From Epiperipatus broadwayi (Eukaryota > Onychophora > Udeonychophora > Euonychophora > Peripatidae): DNA of 64,000 nucleotides. The first letter of the stretch is position 1. Every line of letters begins with the position of its first letter. The translations under genes and the position numbers were made by a program. Below, piece by piece: positions 54,075 to 64,000 of this stretch. The stretch spans positions 4,756,751 through 4,820,750 of the forward strand of contig JAQFVV010012477.1 of the NCBI GenBank assembly GCA_028023455.1, in the 5' to 3' direction. Below the pieces are notes generated by a model that saw only the letters and a list, made by a program, of their open reading frames with translations, made no database searches and was not told where the DNA came from.

Positions 54075-55330
54075 AAATAAGATCTGTTATACAATGAACT
54101 AATGAGTATAAGTTCTAATTATGATTTGGATTTGTAGATTATAAAAAAATGACTGACTTTTAGGCAACTTATAAACCCAATACAATGTTGAATTTTTAAG
54201 AATATTTATCAAAATGTAACAGTAAATAGATTATATGGTGAATACTAAGAATATTAATATTGAAACAAGTATAGGAGTGAGTGATTGTATATCTCTAATA
54301 TCTTCTACAACTATTTTATAAATAGCACTGGGAAGGTAAGGAATAAAAAAACGGAAATTATTTAAACTATCCTGATTTTGTTAATGATGTGGTTGTTTTT
54401 ATAAATAATGATCAGGGCTTTAAAAAAAGTTACAATAAAATAGAACTAATAATAATTATTAATAATAATTAATAATAAAATAAAACTAAAAAAATTAAAG
54501 TAATGTTTATTGCTTTTTTTATATAACAAAAAATAAAAAAATTAAATAATAAATTAGAACATAACAACTAAAATATTTTAATTATTATATTAATACAGAT
54601 GGAAACATAGTAAATGAAATCAACGACAGACTTAAACTTAATTAGAGAACTTATTATAGAAATAAGTTAATATTAAAAGTAATTATACTTAACCTATTCA
54701 ATCAGTATACTGAATGTTGATTATAGTAAATAGAGGGATTTGAACTTAGGATTCTCAATCTATATTTATCCTTCAGTCCATCTCAAACAACTGATACACA
54801 TACCCACACTCATATATTGGGATCATTTATCTTTTTCATATGTGTGTGGTCATATGTATCAGTTATTTGAGATGGACTAGAGATGAATATAGACTGAAAA
54901 TCCTAATTTCAAATCTCTCTATTTAAAAGTAAATATATGTATTAGTTTTTATTAAAAATTAAAAGTGTGTTTTACAAGTTCTTACATATAAATCTGAGAC
55001 TGGATATTTATCATAAAAGCAGTACAAAAATTTTAGATCATAAAACAAAATATGGAAAGATATATATTGAGAACTTCCAGAAAAAATAAAAAGTGAAATA
55101 TATAAGTGGAAGAAAAACTGGGTATTAATAACATCAATGAAAGATTTTATAAGATTGAAATGGAGTTAAACTGGACACATTATTAAAATTATAAACTGAA
55201 TCTCAAAACTTTGTAAAAGGCCTAGACTACAACAATATGTAAATTAAATGGTTAAGATAAAATCTGGAGAACTTTTAAAAGAAAAGCCTGGACTCATAGC
55301 AATTGGACTAAACTTGCACACATTTTCATC
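54075..55330 (+). mobile_element. RTE-type LINE remnant, strongly decayed
   Basis: Same family as 37745-38815. About 54107-54160 reads FGFVDYKKMTDF (motif A region, with the DYEKAFD-like core). About 54590-54640 reads QIDGNIVNEINDRLK (family QxDGxxxxEIxxRI). Around 55155 it reads ELNWTHY, where the family has LxWxGHI. An F1 hairpin sits inside at 54735-54920. No open frame of useful length remains. Confidence 0.55.
54735..54920. repeat. F1 family short hairpin nested in the RTE remnant
   Basis: Arms 54735-54822 and about 54828-54920 mirror each other, from GGGATTTGAACTTAGG on the outside to the CACATACCCACAC/GTGTGTGGTCATATG region inside. It represents the outer third of the F1 unit folded back on itself. 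Confidence 0.7.
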
Positions 55331-55334
55331 ATAT

Positions 55335-56100
55335 AATGGACTATTAACATTTGAAAATAATGTTTAGGATGCACACAATGATGCTTTGTAGTTGTTTAAA
55401 CAGTATATTTCTGACTGCTGATTAGTATTTAACAACTTAACTTGAATATATTTTGTGAATTTAAATTATATATATAAAACAACTGATAAATGTCTAGAAC
55501 TAATTAATTTTTTTGAGATTTACAATGCACTCTTAAACATATTATAAATCTAGGAGAATTTCTTAGTGTAAATTTTTACAGATCAATCTCTCTCAATATA
55601 AATGCATTTTATGGGAAAGCACAGAATTTTAAGTAAGAAAGTGACTTATACCTAGGAATGATAGTCAATTTTTTCTGTTTATATGTCTTAATTGCACACA
55701 ATATGATTATTGGAATTTGAATATATAATATTTAACTCATCATTCTTTTAATATTCATGCCTTATAACTGGTGGAGATAATTTAAATCCATTTTACAAAA
55801 CAAACACACATATACATATATGGATAATCATTCTTTTCAGATAGGTAAGGTAAATCAAATCTATAATTTTTTTTACATAAATCACTGCAACTTGAGAATT
55901 TTCCAATGATCAGTGATTGAGATATACAGAATCTTCAAATGTTCTCAACTTTAATATTAAAAATTAAACAAAATGATGCTGATATATATATATATAAATT
56001 TATATAAATTATCCATGTAATATTGGGGAAAGAAACTATTCATCACACATATGCATTAGAATTAACACACATTTCCCCCATCAGTAAATGTTTCAAAACA
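55335..56100. other. AT-rich DNA without recognisable features
   Basis: Nothing seen besides short TA runs. Confidence 0.5.
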
Positions 56101-56107
56101 CAGATAG

Positions 56108-56405
56108 CCCACCTATATTTAAAGCTTATTCTATAAATAAACTGATTTTTATTGGTCATGCCTAAATTAGGGATTAAACCCATTATAAGCCTGATTTTTA
56201 CATTGGCAAATTATTTCACAAGTTGTCTTTATATATCAAAGAAAAGAGAAATTTCCCCCTTTTTAACTATCTGTAACCCTGAAATCAAATTTGTGCAAGT
56301 AATTTGCCAGTTTAAAAATCAGGTTCATAATAGATTCAAGTTCTAATTTAGGCAAAGTCAATAAAAATTGGTTTATTTAAAGAATAAGTGCTAAGAATAG
56401 GTGGG
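56108..56405. mobile_element. MITE-like inverted-repeat element, 298 bp
   Basis: Termini CCCACCTAT and ATAGGTGGG. Arms of about 120 bp (56108-56225 and 56290-56405) pair along their length, including GCCTAAATTAG with CTAATTTAGGC. The 64-codon open frame inside spans the arms and is incidental. No clear target duplication. Confidence 0.7.
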
Positions 56406-56409
56406 ACAT

Positions 56410-57140
56410 TTATGATCATAAAACATTTATTGCCAGGGTAGTGCATGGCAATTCTATAGGACATTGCAAGTTATTATTAACTATTAAATTATCTATGTAA
56501 TAATGTTAAGAAAAGACATAATATATTTTTTAAAATCAGTTATTTTATAATTTTTTATTATTATTATTTTCTTCAAAAACCATTGGACACAATTCTATCT
56601 TTTGTAAAAACAAGATCATTTTGCTTCTTTTTTTGGGGGTAAATTTTCATGTTACTTACTTTTTTGTTATTTATTCTATAATTTTTTTTCTATTTAGCCA
56701 CCATAACTTTTACATTTCTTTAAAAACCTGCAGACCAATTTTTGAACATTTTAAATATCTCTTCTCTTAAATTTTCTTTTAATTTGAATTGAAACATTAT
56801 TTTAATTTATTCTAATTTTTTTTTACTGTTATTAATGCTATCAGCCCCGCCCTTCAATGTTTAAAAATGCAATTTGCTGTTAAGAGAATATCAAAAAATA
56901 AAAACAAGTTTTCATAACCATTTATATTTTGGATTAATACTTTACAAACATTTGTAAGTTTTATCTGAAGAATCAAAATTCTATGGAATATTAATTTATA
57001 CAACTTGCTTTAAGTATGAGTTTTTAAAATCATTTAAAGATTTAAAAGCAGAAAATTCATATACTATTTCTATTTTAAGATTTTGTAATTCTAGAATTTT
57101 GTTACTTAATATCAATGTTTTTCTTAAGTATTTTTGTCTC
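56410..57140. other. AT-rich DNA without recognisable features
   Basis: Nothing seen. Confidence 0.5.
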
Positions 57141-57144
57141 TATT

Positions 57145-57560
57145 AAGCATCACATGATCACCAATCATGCCTAATAGGATAGTGGTTGCTATGGCTGTTA
57201 AAGAGCCAAATACCCCAAAATGTATGGGTGCTGAACTGAGTTCAGACCCATATGACTATATAAGCTATTGAGCTTAAATTGAAAATATTATTGTGTTTTT
57301 AATTTCATTCTCATAGTTTTATAGTTAAGTAGAGATAAAAGGTGGTTGCTGGAGGGTTGCACTAGATCCTAGGATCTAGGTGCAGTGCTCTCAGATCCAA
57401 GGCTTCTCACTGACAAAGGCCACAAGCCAAAAACTAGTCTGGGGATATTGGATGAGTAGGCATTAGATAGGAATTTTATGCACAAGTCTTCTGGCATCCA
57501 TTGATTACTCTGGTTGGCACAGGGTGGCACTACTGTATGGAGAGTTTTGCCCTGTTTACT
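57145..57560 (+). repeat. F2 repeat, single arm
   Basis: Best-preserved single arm: GGCTGTTAAAGAGCC, CTGAACTGAGTTCAGACCC, GGAGGGTTGCACTAGATCC, ending GTATGGAGAGTTTTGCC. Nearly identical to 36890-37265. Confidence 0.8.
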
Positions 57561-57564
57561 TTTG

Positions 57565-58190
57565 TCTCTGTAGTATGTATTAAGATTTATCTTACTTTTC
57601 ATAATCACTTTGTTTCATAGAATCTATTAAATACATTAAAGCTGTATAATTTGATAACATTTAAACTTTTCTTAAATTCTAGAATTGTTATCAAGTTTAT
57701 TAATTATATACTTCAATTTGTTTGCTTTTTTAAATGGTACCTTTACACTGCATTCTATTGGCTCAAGTCGCATTTCAGTTTGTGTTTATATAAAATGACT
57801 TCGATATTTCTCTTCTTTATTTGAAAGTATTTTTTTTTAAATTAAAGAGTAAAGTAAATTAAAATAATGCACAATAAAATGCATATGTTACTGGCATTTA
57901 CTTGTTTCATAAATTTCGTTGATCATCAAAACACAAGCTTATATACTAATAAAGAAAAGCAATGAATAAAAAATATAAAATAATTTTTGTTTGATATCAT
58001 TCGAAAATAAAATGAATAAATATTTATTCAAACTATTTCTTATAATTTTCCACATTATATATCTTAGATATATATCTGCAATCTCTTCTTTTAATATTAT
58101 ATTGAAATATAAACATGTGGACACCAATAAAAAGCACAGCTTCTGGTGAAAGAGCTCCACTCAGTGGTAAATTGTGAAATCTGATAGATA
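57565..58190. other. AT-rich DNA without recognisable features
   Basis: Nothing seen. Confidence 0.5.
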
Positions 58191-58194
58191 CGTA

Positions 58195-58330
58195 ATAAAA
58201 GGAGCATACTTTAATTCTAATTCTAAAACAAACAAATCCAAAAACGTAACTTGTTGGTTTTATTTTTTAAAATCAAAACATTTTGATTGCCTCTAAAGAT
58301 CATCTTCAGACTTTAAAATTTAAAGAAAAT
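58195..58330 (-). mobile_element. Penelope-like 3' tail remnant
   Basis: Minus strand reads GTCTGAAGATGATCTTTAG, then AGGCAATCAAAATG, TTTTGATTTTAAAAAA and TAAAACCAACAAGTTACG. This resembles the 3' terminal block of Penelope-like elements (CTGAAGATGACC...GGTCGAAACGTTTTGATTTT), with the GAAAC core mutated. No coding part is left. Confidence 0.4.
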
Positions 58331-58334
58331 CAGT

Positions 58335-58970
58335 AAATAAGTTACAGTGAATTATATATTATAACTCAAGTAAAATAATCTTAATTAAAAAAAAAACATT
58401 TAATTTTTGATTTAATATTTTTTAACATTAATATATTTTCTCAATGTTTTATTAATTCTTCAAGCTCAGAAAATTTTGGCAATTATCTTCTATATCATAT
58501 CCAGTTGATAATAATTAGCATGATATACCAAATATTTTTCGCTATAAACCAAAAATATTTTATAAAAAATATTTTTCTATATAATCATTTTACCTACAGA
58601 ACTTGCCCAATAATAAGTCATATTTTAATGATTGACTCATTAACTATAGTTTTCATTTTAATTATTAAAACCAACCACGAAACACCATATAAATGTCTTC
58701 TAATTGGACTGATGTGATGTGATGTACTGTGGCTTCTCCTTAAACGGAGTCAGCCATCTATTAATAGATATAAAAAGGCTATGGTACCTTTATCCATAAT
58801 CTACATATTGATTTTTCTTTATAAGCAAAAAAAAAAAATCTTTATGTTATATATACATGAAATAATTACATTTCATATATATAATATAATTATTTTTTTT
58901 TAAGCATTTATGTATATAACATCTATCAGAATATGTAGACAATTATCAACTAATGCGAAATCTTTTATAC
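58335..58970. other. AT-rich DNA without recognisable features
   Basis: An imperfect inverted pair of TA-rich segments near 58830-58930; otherwise nothing. Confidence 0.45.
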
Positions 58971-58979
58971 GAATTAATA

Positions 58980-59110
58980 TTTGTTAGTTTGCTGAGTCGG
59001 GCTTTTGATACAATATATCTATGTTAAAGCACAACTATAGTGAACATATTGGCGTGTTTTGACAAAGATTCGCTATATTGAAAGCCTTACTCAGCAGGGT
59101 AACAATTATT
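58980..59110. repeat. Short inverted-repeat element
   Basis: TTGTTAGTTTGCTGAGTCGG on the left mirrors the right end ACTCAGCAGGGTAACAA; arms of about 40 bp, total 130 bp. Non-coding. Confidence 0.6.
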
Positions 59111-59353
59111 GTTTTGTGTCAAAGATTTATTACCGTAATAGTTAATAATTGCTTACATACTCTGGTAGAATATATTTTATAATATATAATATAGATTATT
59201 TTTTATATAAAACTATATGTAATTATTATTTTTAAACTTACATTTGTTTAATTATCGCTTTTATTTGTAAACTTGAATCAAATTAACTTTATTAACATTA
59301 TTATTACAAAAATAAAGGGAGGGGAATAAATTAAGATAACATTAAAAGAAAAT

Positions 59354-59669
59354 GTAATTAAATTATTAATTGATTTAGAAGCCAAATTATGTTAACAATT
59401 ATTATTAAAACTTTCTAAGATAATATTAAAAATTCTAAATAAAAATATTTGCATAAGGTATTACGACTTATATTAAAGCTTGTACAATATTTCTATCTAA
59501 ACTAATATTGTGAAGAAATTGACAGAAAATCTATATAAATATTAATTGAAATATAATATTTTATACAAATATTTTTATTTAAAATTCTTAAGTATAAACT
59601 TACTTTAGAAAGTTTTAATAATATTGGTTAACATAATTTGACTTATAAATCAATTAGTAATTAAATTAC
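59354..59669. repeat. Inverted repeat, about 110-bp arms
   Basis: Left arm 59354-59462 pairs with 59553-59669; shared cores are AAATTATGTTAAC and ATTAAAACTTTCTAA. AT-rich spacer of about 90 bp. MITE-like, no target duplication identified. Confidence 0.7.
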
Positions 59670-59689
59670 AATTTCTCTTAGAAATTAGT

Positions 59690-60620
59690 TAATAATTTAA
59701 TACAACTTCCGTTAATTTTATTTTGAATTTTTTTAAAAACAGAAATCTTAATATTTATAACAATAATAATCTAATGCAAATTTAAAATTACTTGAAAAAT
59801 TATGTACTATAGAGTATATAATGTTTAACTTTTATAAATAAAAAATAATAAAACATGTTCATATAATTTATGTTATATGCACATACATCAATATACATAT
59901 GCTAAAATTTAATTAATAATTAAATACATATATAATATTCATATTTTAAGCTGGAATGAATGACTAAAAGAGGGTTATAGGTCTGGGTTAAAATCTCTGC
60001 TAATAAAATTTAATTAGTAAATATTTTTATTTATCTATTTTATTATAGTTTGAAGATGCTTAATAATGATCTTTGAAGTATTAAAAAAATAAAATCAAAA
60101 TACATTCATTAAAATGTATGCAGTTATTTATTTTGGATTTAAAATTAATTATAATAATATGCTTTTATAATAATATTAATTAATAATGACATGTCTATTA
60201 GTTTATACTATCATCAGAATTTTCATATTTGATTCTTCTATAATAGCAAAGGAATAAGTGGATATATATATACATAAAATAAAGTTTTTGAAAAGAAAGG
60301 AAGTGATTTTTAATTATAGAATTATATGGCTATATGTACTGTATATTTTTGAAAAGAAAAAAGGATTGAGTCATGATTAGAAACAGAAGTAAATGGATTT
60401 GTCAAAGGAATGTTATTTTGTATAGTATTGGATGTTCAAGTATTCTAGTGTGGGCTAGGTAATATTGGGACAGTTTTTCAAATTAAGAATAGGGTCAAGA
60501 TTCTCTTTTCCCTCCCTTAATATCTTGAACAGTAACTAAACTATCAATCAATTTAACATTAATTAGTAAAAAAATATCTAGAACAAAAAAGATCTTATTT
60601 GGATTGAACAAATAATTGAC
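59690..60620. other. AT-rich DNA without recognisable features
   Basis: GTTTGAAGATGCTT near 60050 faintly recalls the PLE tail motif; otherwise nothing. Confidence 0.45.
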
Positions 60621-60629
60621 AATGCACTT

Positions 60630-61155
60630 ATTAAAACAGGCAAAACTCTCCATAAAGTAGTGCCACTCAATGCCAACCAGAGTAATCAATGGATGCCAGA
60701 AGGCTTGTGCATAAAATCCCTATCTAGTGCCTACTCAGCCAATATTGCCAGATTAGTTTCTGGCTTGTGACCTTCATCAGTGAGGAGCTTTGGATCTAAG
60801 AGCACTGCACCTAGATCTTAGGATCTAATGCAACCCTCCAGCAGCCACCTTTTACCCCTACTTAACTACAAAACTATGAGAATAAAATTGAAAACACAAT
60901 AACATTTTCACTCTAAGCTCAATAGCTTATATAGTCATATAGAGGGTTGCATTAGATCCTAACATCTAGGTGCAGTGCTCTCATATCCAAAGCTCCTCAC
61001 TGATGAAGGCCACAAGCAAAAAACTAGTCTGGGAATATTAGATGAGTAGGCACTGGATGGGGATTTTATGCACAAGCCTTTCTGGAATCCATTGATTACT
61101 CTGGTTGGCACTGAGTAGCAGTACTGCATAGAGAGTTTTACCTGTTTTAAAAACA
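60630..61155. repeat. Foldback element, family F2 (two arms head to head)
   Basis: The left arm (60630-60945) is in reverse orientation and the right arm (60947-61155) in forward orientation. Outer ends AAAACAGGCAAAACTCTCC and GAGAGTTTTACCTGTTTT pair. The left arm reaches the inner CAATAGCTTATATAGTCATA segment; the right arm stops earlier. Short minus-strand open frames at both ends are repeat sequence. Confidence 0.8.
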
Positions 61156-61159
61156 GTAA

Positions 61160-62085
61160 TGTGCTAGCATAAGAAATAGTGATCATGTGATGTTTAGTGG
61201 TTTAATATACTTATTACAGAACAAACAAGAAATACTATTGCAATATGTCTCATGTAGAAGAAATTCATACTTCTACAAATGCTAATTCATGTCTACCATT
61301 ATCTTTTATAGTAAAAATAAATTTTAAGTAAAATTATAAATGTTATTACAAAAAGTTATGATACATTATTAAATTGGTATAGGTAAGAGAAAAATAAAAC
61401 AACTTATAAATACCAAGGTATAACATGTGAGAATAATTATATTAAGATAAAATTAGAATGATAATCACATTGCGATAACAGCTTTTGATTTTAAAAAAAT
61501 AAGGACATTTTTTTGGTCAGTAAAATTAAAAATACATAAAAAAGTTTATTAAATGCTTTGTTTGAAATTTAGTTTTGCAAACTTTATAAATTTATATAAA
61601 CACAATTGAAAATTTTGAAATATGGAATTAGAGAAAATAAAACAAAAATTAGATAAATAAATTGAAACATGTAATGTAATGAGTTTTAAAGACAAGTACT
61701 CAAAGAGTAGTTACAATTATGTAAAAAAAGGTAGAATAATGTTTACCTATACATATTATTTATTTATACTAATTTTATGATTAAAACTAAATTTAAAATA
61801 GATTTTGCAGGACACTGGTATAAGTTCTTAATAAATAGAGGGTTTTATAATATATAAGATTTAAACAACAAAATGTCATAACTTAAAAAGATTTTGCTTT
61901 TGTGAATCAGAAGAAAAAAATCAACATTATATTTTTTGTTGATTTAGAAATAAAGTATTATGTTACTTCTATAAGATTCAAGAAAAGGAACAGAATGATT
62001 TACAAAATTTGTTCTACAGTGGCAGTTGCTTGGTATTTCAATAAAATCTTACTCATTTCCTTATAGCACTTATGTTCTTACAATA
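61160..62085. other. AT-rich DNA without recognisable features
   Basis: Nothing seen. Confidence 0.5.
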
Positions 62086-62089
62086 TTAG

Positions 62090-62428
62090 CCTTGCACATT
62101 ATTACACTTATTATTTAAGTAATACTTTGGGAATAATTTAAAAATTATAATTGCAATTTGTAATGAGATAATTGACTATTTATTAGTCTCAATTCAGAAC
62201 AGGTTATATTTATGTGTTTAAGGGGGTTTATTTAAAACTTCTTTCTATCAATAATTTCAATAGCTGTGGTTAAGTTGCAAACTTTAGTGTCTATATAAAT
62301 ATATGAAATCATTAATAGAGTTGGTATTCCACTTCTATTGCTAAAAGAAGGTAGCCTTGACAACAGTGTGAAATTCTTGATTATTATCTATATTGGGATT
62401 GTCTAAGTCTTGACTAGTTTCTAATGAA
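62090..62428 (+). repeat. F4 repeat, full copy
   Basis: Co-linear with 49625-49962; differs by scattered substitutions and small indels. Confidence 0.75.
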
Positions 62429-62434
62429 TATTAT

Positions 62435-63395
62435 ATTCTGTATAAACTATAATAAGGGTGAACGAAAAAATTAAATATGCACAAAAATAATAAAATATTA
62501 TTATTGTTATTCTTTTAATATGTACATATTAAAAAGAAAAAAACCAAATATGTGTACTAAAACATATTATTGCAAGTCTTTAAAAATACTTTGCAGACTA
62601 AACAAAATCAATATTTATGGATCACAATTTTTTTAAAGATTGTTAACAACTTGATGCACTTTCTTCAGACCCCAAAAAACTCCTTATGTACTTATGCACA
62701 GAGAGTTGATAAAGAAATAGATCGCATATAGAGGGAATAAATGTGTAGAAGAGGGAGTTCAAAAGTAGCTAATTTTAAATGACATATGATTTAATTTACA
62801 GATATAGAAAGGAAACCATTACTAATATGTAAGTTTAAATATATGCGACTTAAATTGAGAAGTATAGAAAGCAGGGAAAGCTTGTTTCAATTACGCAAAT
62901 TTAGTCATTTACCTCCGTTCAGCCTGATGAGTATTATTACCTCCCAGCTCTAGGATTTGAGCTGGCTGAAATGGCCGGGCATCTAATTAGTATAGTTTTA
63001 AGTTTTTTTAAAAGGGAAAAGTATAATTCTTATGGTACTAGTGAGTTTGGCACTTGGCATCAGTTTATTAATTGATGCTCATAAATATACTTTTTCCAAA
63101 GCAATTGTTGTTTGTCTTTTTAAATAAAATAATGGCCACTAGCTAGATTTTTTTTTATATTTTTTTTTACATACATCCTGATAAAGGATATGTAGATTTT
63201 ATTTCTTAAGATATATTTAAGAAAGGAATTCATATTCGAACCCAATACAATGGATAGTACCCAAATTCTATCTGCAGGTGTTATGGTAACTATACAGTCA
63301 TAGTTTTGTGTTTACTACCCTACATGGTCAACAGATTCAATTTTTTGATAAACATTTATATAAAAAACAAAATTAATACCGGGGTTGCCTGTTAA
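62435..63395. other. AT-rich DNA; weak tRNA-like signals
   Basis: A hairpin CCAGCTC-TAGGATTT-GAGCTGG at about 62953-62974 and a minus-strand B-box-like GGGTTCGAATATG near 63232-63245. Neither can be assigned with confidence. Confidence 0.35.
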
Positions 63396-63399
63396 ACTT

Positions 63400-63560
63400 C
63401 ATATATTCATATATATTAAAAAATCTTATCATCTTTTTGTATATATAATTCTTTTTTATTGCACCTAAATGCAATCTTTTTTTATATATAATTCCTTCTT
63501 TATTTTTCTTACAGTTTTAACTGTCCCTCAGTCTTCATCAGAGCTATAACAATTAAACAT
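63400..63560 (-). repeat. Possible Penelope-like tail with CUGAUGA motif
   Basis: Minus strand has CTGATGA at 63541-63535, followed by AGACTGAGGGACAGTT and AAAAC. This is the order of a hammerhead core (CUGAUGA, short stem II, GAAA) with the last block mutated. No PLE coding sequence adjoins. Confidence 0.3.
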
Positions 63561-63564
63561 ATAA

Positions 63565-64000
63565 TCATATACTTATATGACCATTATTTTATATACATAT
63601 TAATATACATATTTTATATTACTATTCATTTACTATTAAAATAAGCACAGGAGTTTTATTAAAATAAGATTTTACTTTTTTTTTTCAATAGCACAAATAA
63701 TAATATTTTATATAAAAAAAACGAAATATTATTTACCACTAAAAATGTATTTTATGCAAAAATCCTGTAGTAAATTCATGCATGAACAAGCTATGCTTTA
63801 CAATAAAAAGCTAGTTACCATATCATCTGATAAAATCATTCCCCCCCTCCAAATCACATGTTTATACAGGATAAAAAAATTATAAGCATTATAATTGTTT
63901 ACAATGTAATCATTCATTTAAGGCAAAAAGTAGATAAATCAGACTTTAAAAAACCTCACTGTAGGAAAAGGTTTCTCCAATGTCCCTCATAAAGAAACAG
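63565..64000. other. AT-rich DNA without recognisable features
   Basis: Nothing seen up to the window end. Confidence 0.5.

Noticed and set aside
58505-58717. 70-codon frame, mostly hydrophobic
   Set aside because: Composition expected from AT-rich DNA; no start context or homology seen.
1-64000. CRISPR array, bacterial operon or phage features
   Set aside because: No spacer-repeat arrays and no prokaryotic gene organisation; all tandem repeats are microsatellites or parts of mobile elements.

Overview
This is a very AT-rich eukaryotic, almost certainly metazoan, window (roughly a quarter to 30% GC by eye). It holds no host gene that I can support. What can be read is transposable-element sequence in several states of decay, set in long AT-rich stretches with microsatellites. 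Penelope-like elements (PLE), an APE-type LINE with a zinc-knuckle ORF1, RTE-type LINE remnants, a hAT-type MITE and a tRNA-derived SINE together point to an animal genome. I cannot name the phylum from the sequence alone.

Layout. 1-988: a Penelope-like element rearranged into a head-to-head palindrome plus a 136-bp triplication, ending in a GIY-YIG endonuclease domain. 4262-5248: a large non-coding foldback element. 6000-11800 (minus): a degraded but nearly full-length L1/Tx1-like LINE (ORF1 with zinc knuckle, APE endonuclease, reverse transcriptase, C-terminal CCHC). 12545-13140: foldback of a second family (F1). 13507-13597: a tRNA-type SINE with target duplication. 14447-15175: inverted duplication of an unidentified coding remnant. 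16036-24074: a young-looking non-autonomous LTR retrotransposon, with 2.13-kb LTRs about 99% alike, one 825-codon coiled-coil ORF, a 48-bp repeat array, an integrase C-terminal scrap and a polypurine tract. 24-37 kb: mostly AT-rich DNA with scattered repeat arms, hairpins and one MITE-like inverted repeat. 37745-38815: RTE-type RT remnant. 39043-40172: two PLE 3' ends arranged as a 1.1-kb hairpin, each with a hammerhead-like terminal motif. 43672-43978: hAT-type MITE with an 8-bp target duplication. 45794-45906: third SINE copy. 46-64 kb: more copies of four non-coding repeat families, another RTE remnant, several inverted repeats and PLE-like tails.

The theme of the window is inverted duplication. 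I count more than a dozen sizeable inverted repeats. At least three families (called F1, F2 and F3 here) occur both as single arms and as head-to-head foldbacks without any transposase. F2 and F3 share a short internal motif. Family names F1-F4 are labels made for this report, not published names. The LTR element has lost its polymerase and the foldbacks and SINEs encode nothing, so nearly all of these repeats must have depended on enzymes from elsewhere.
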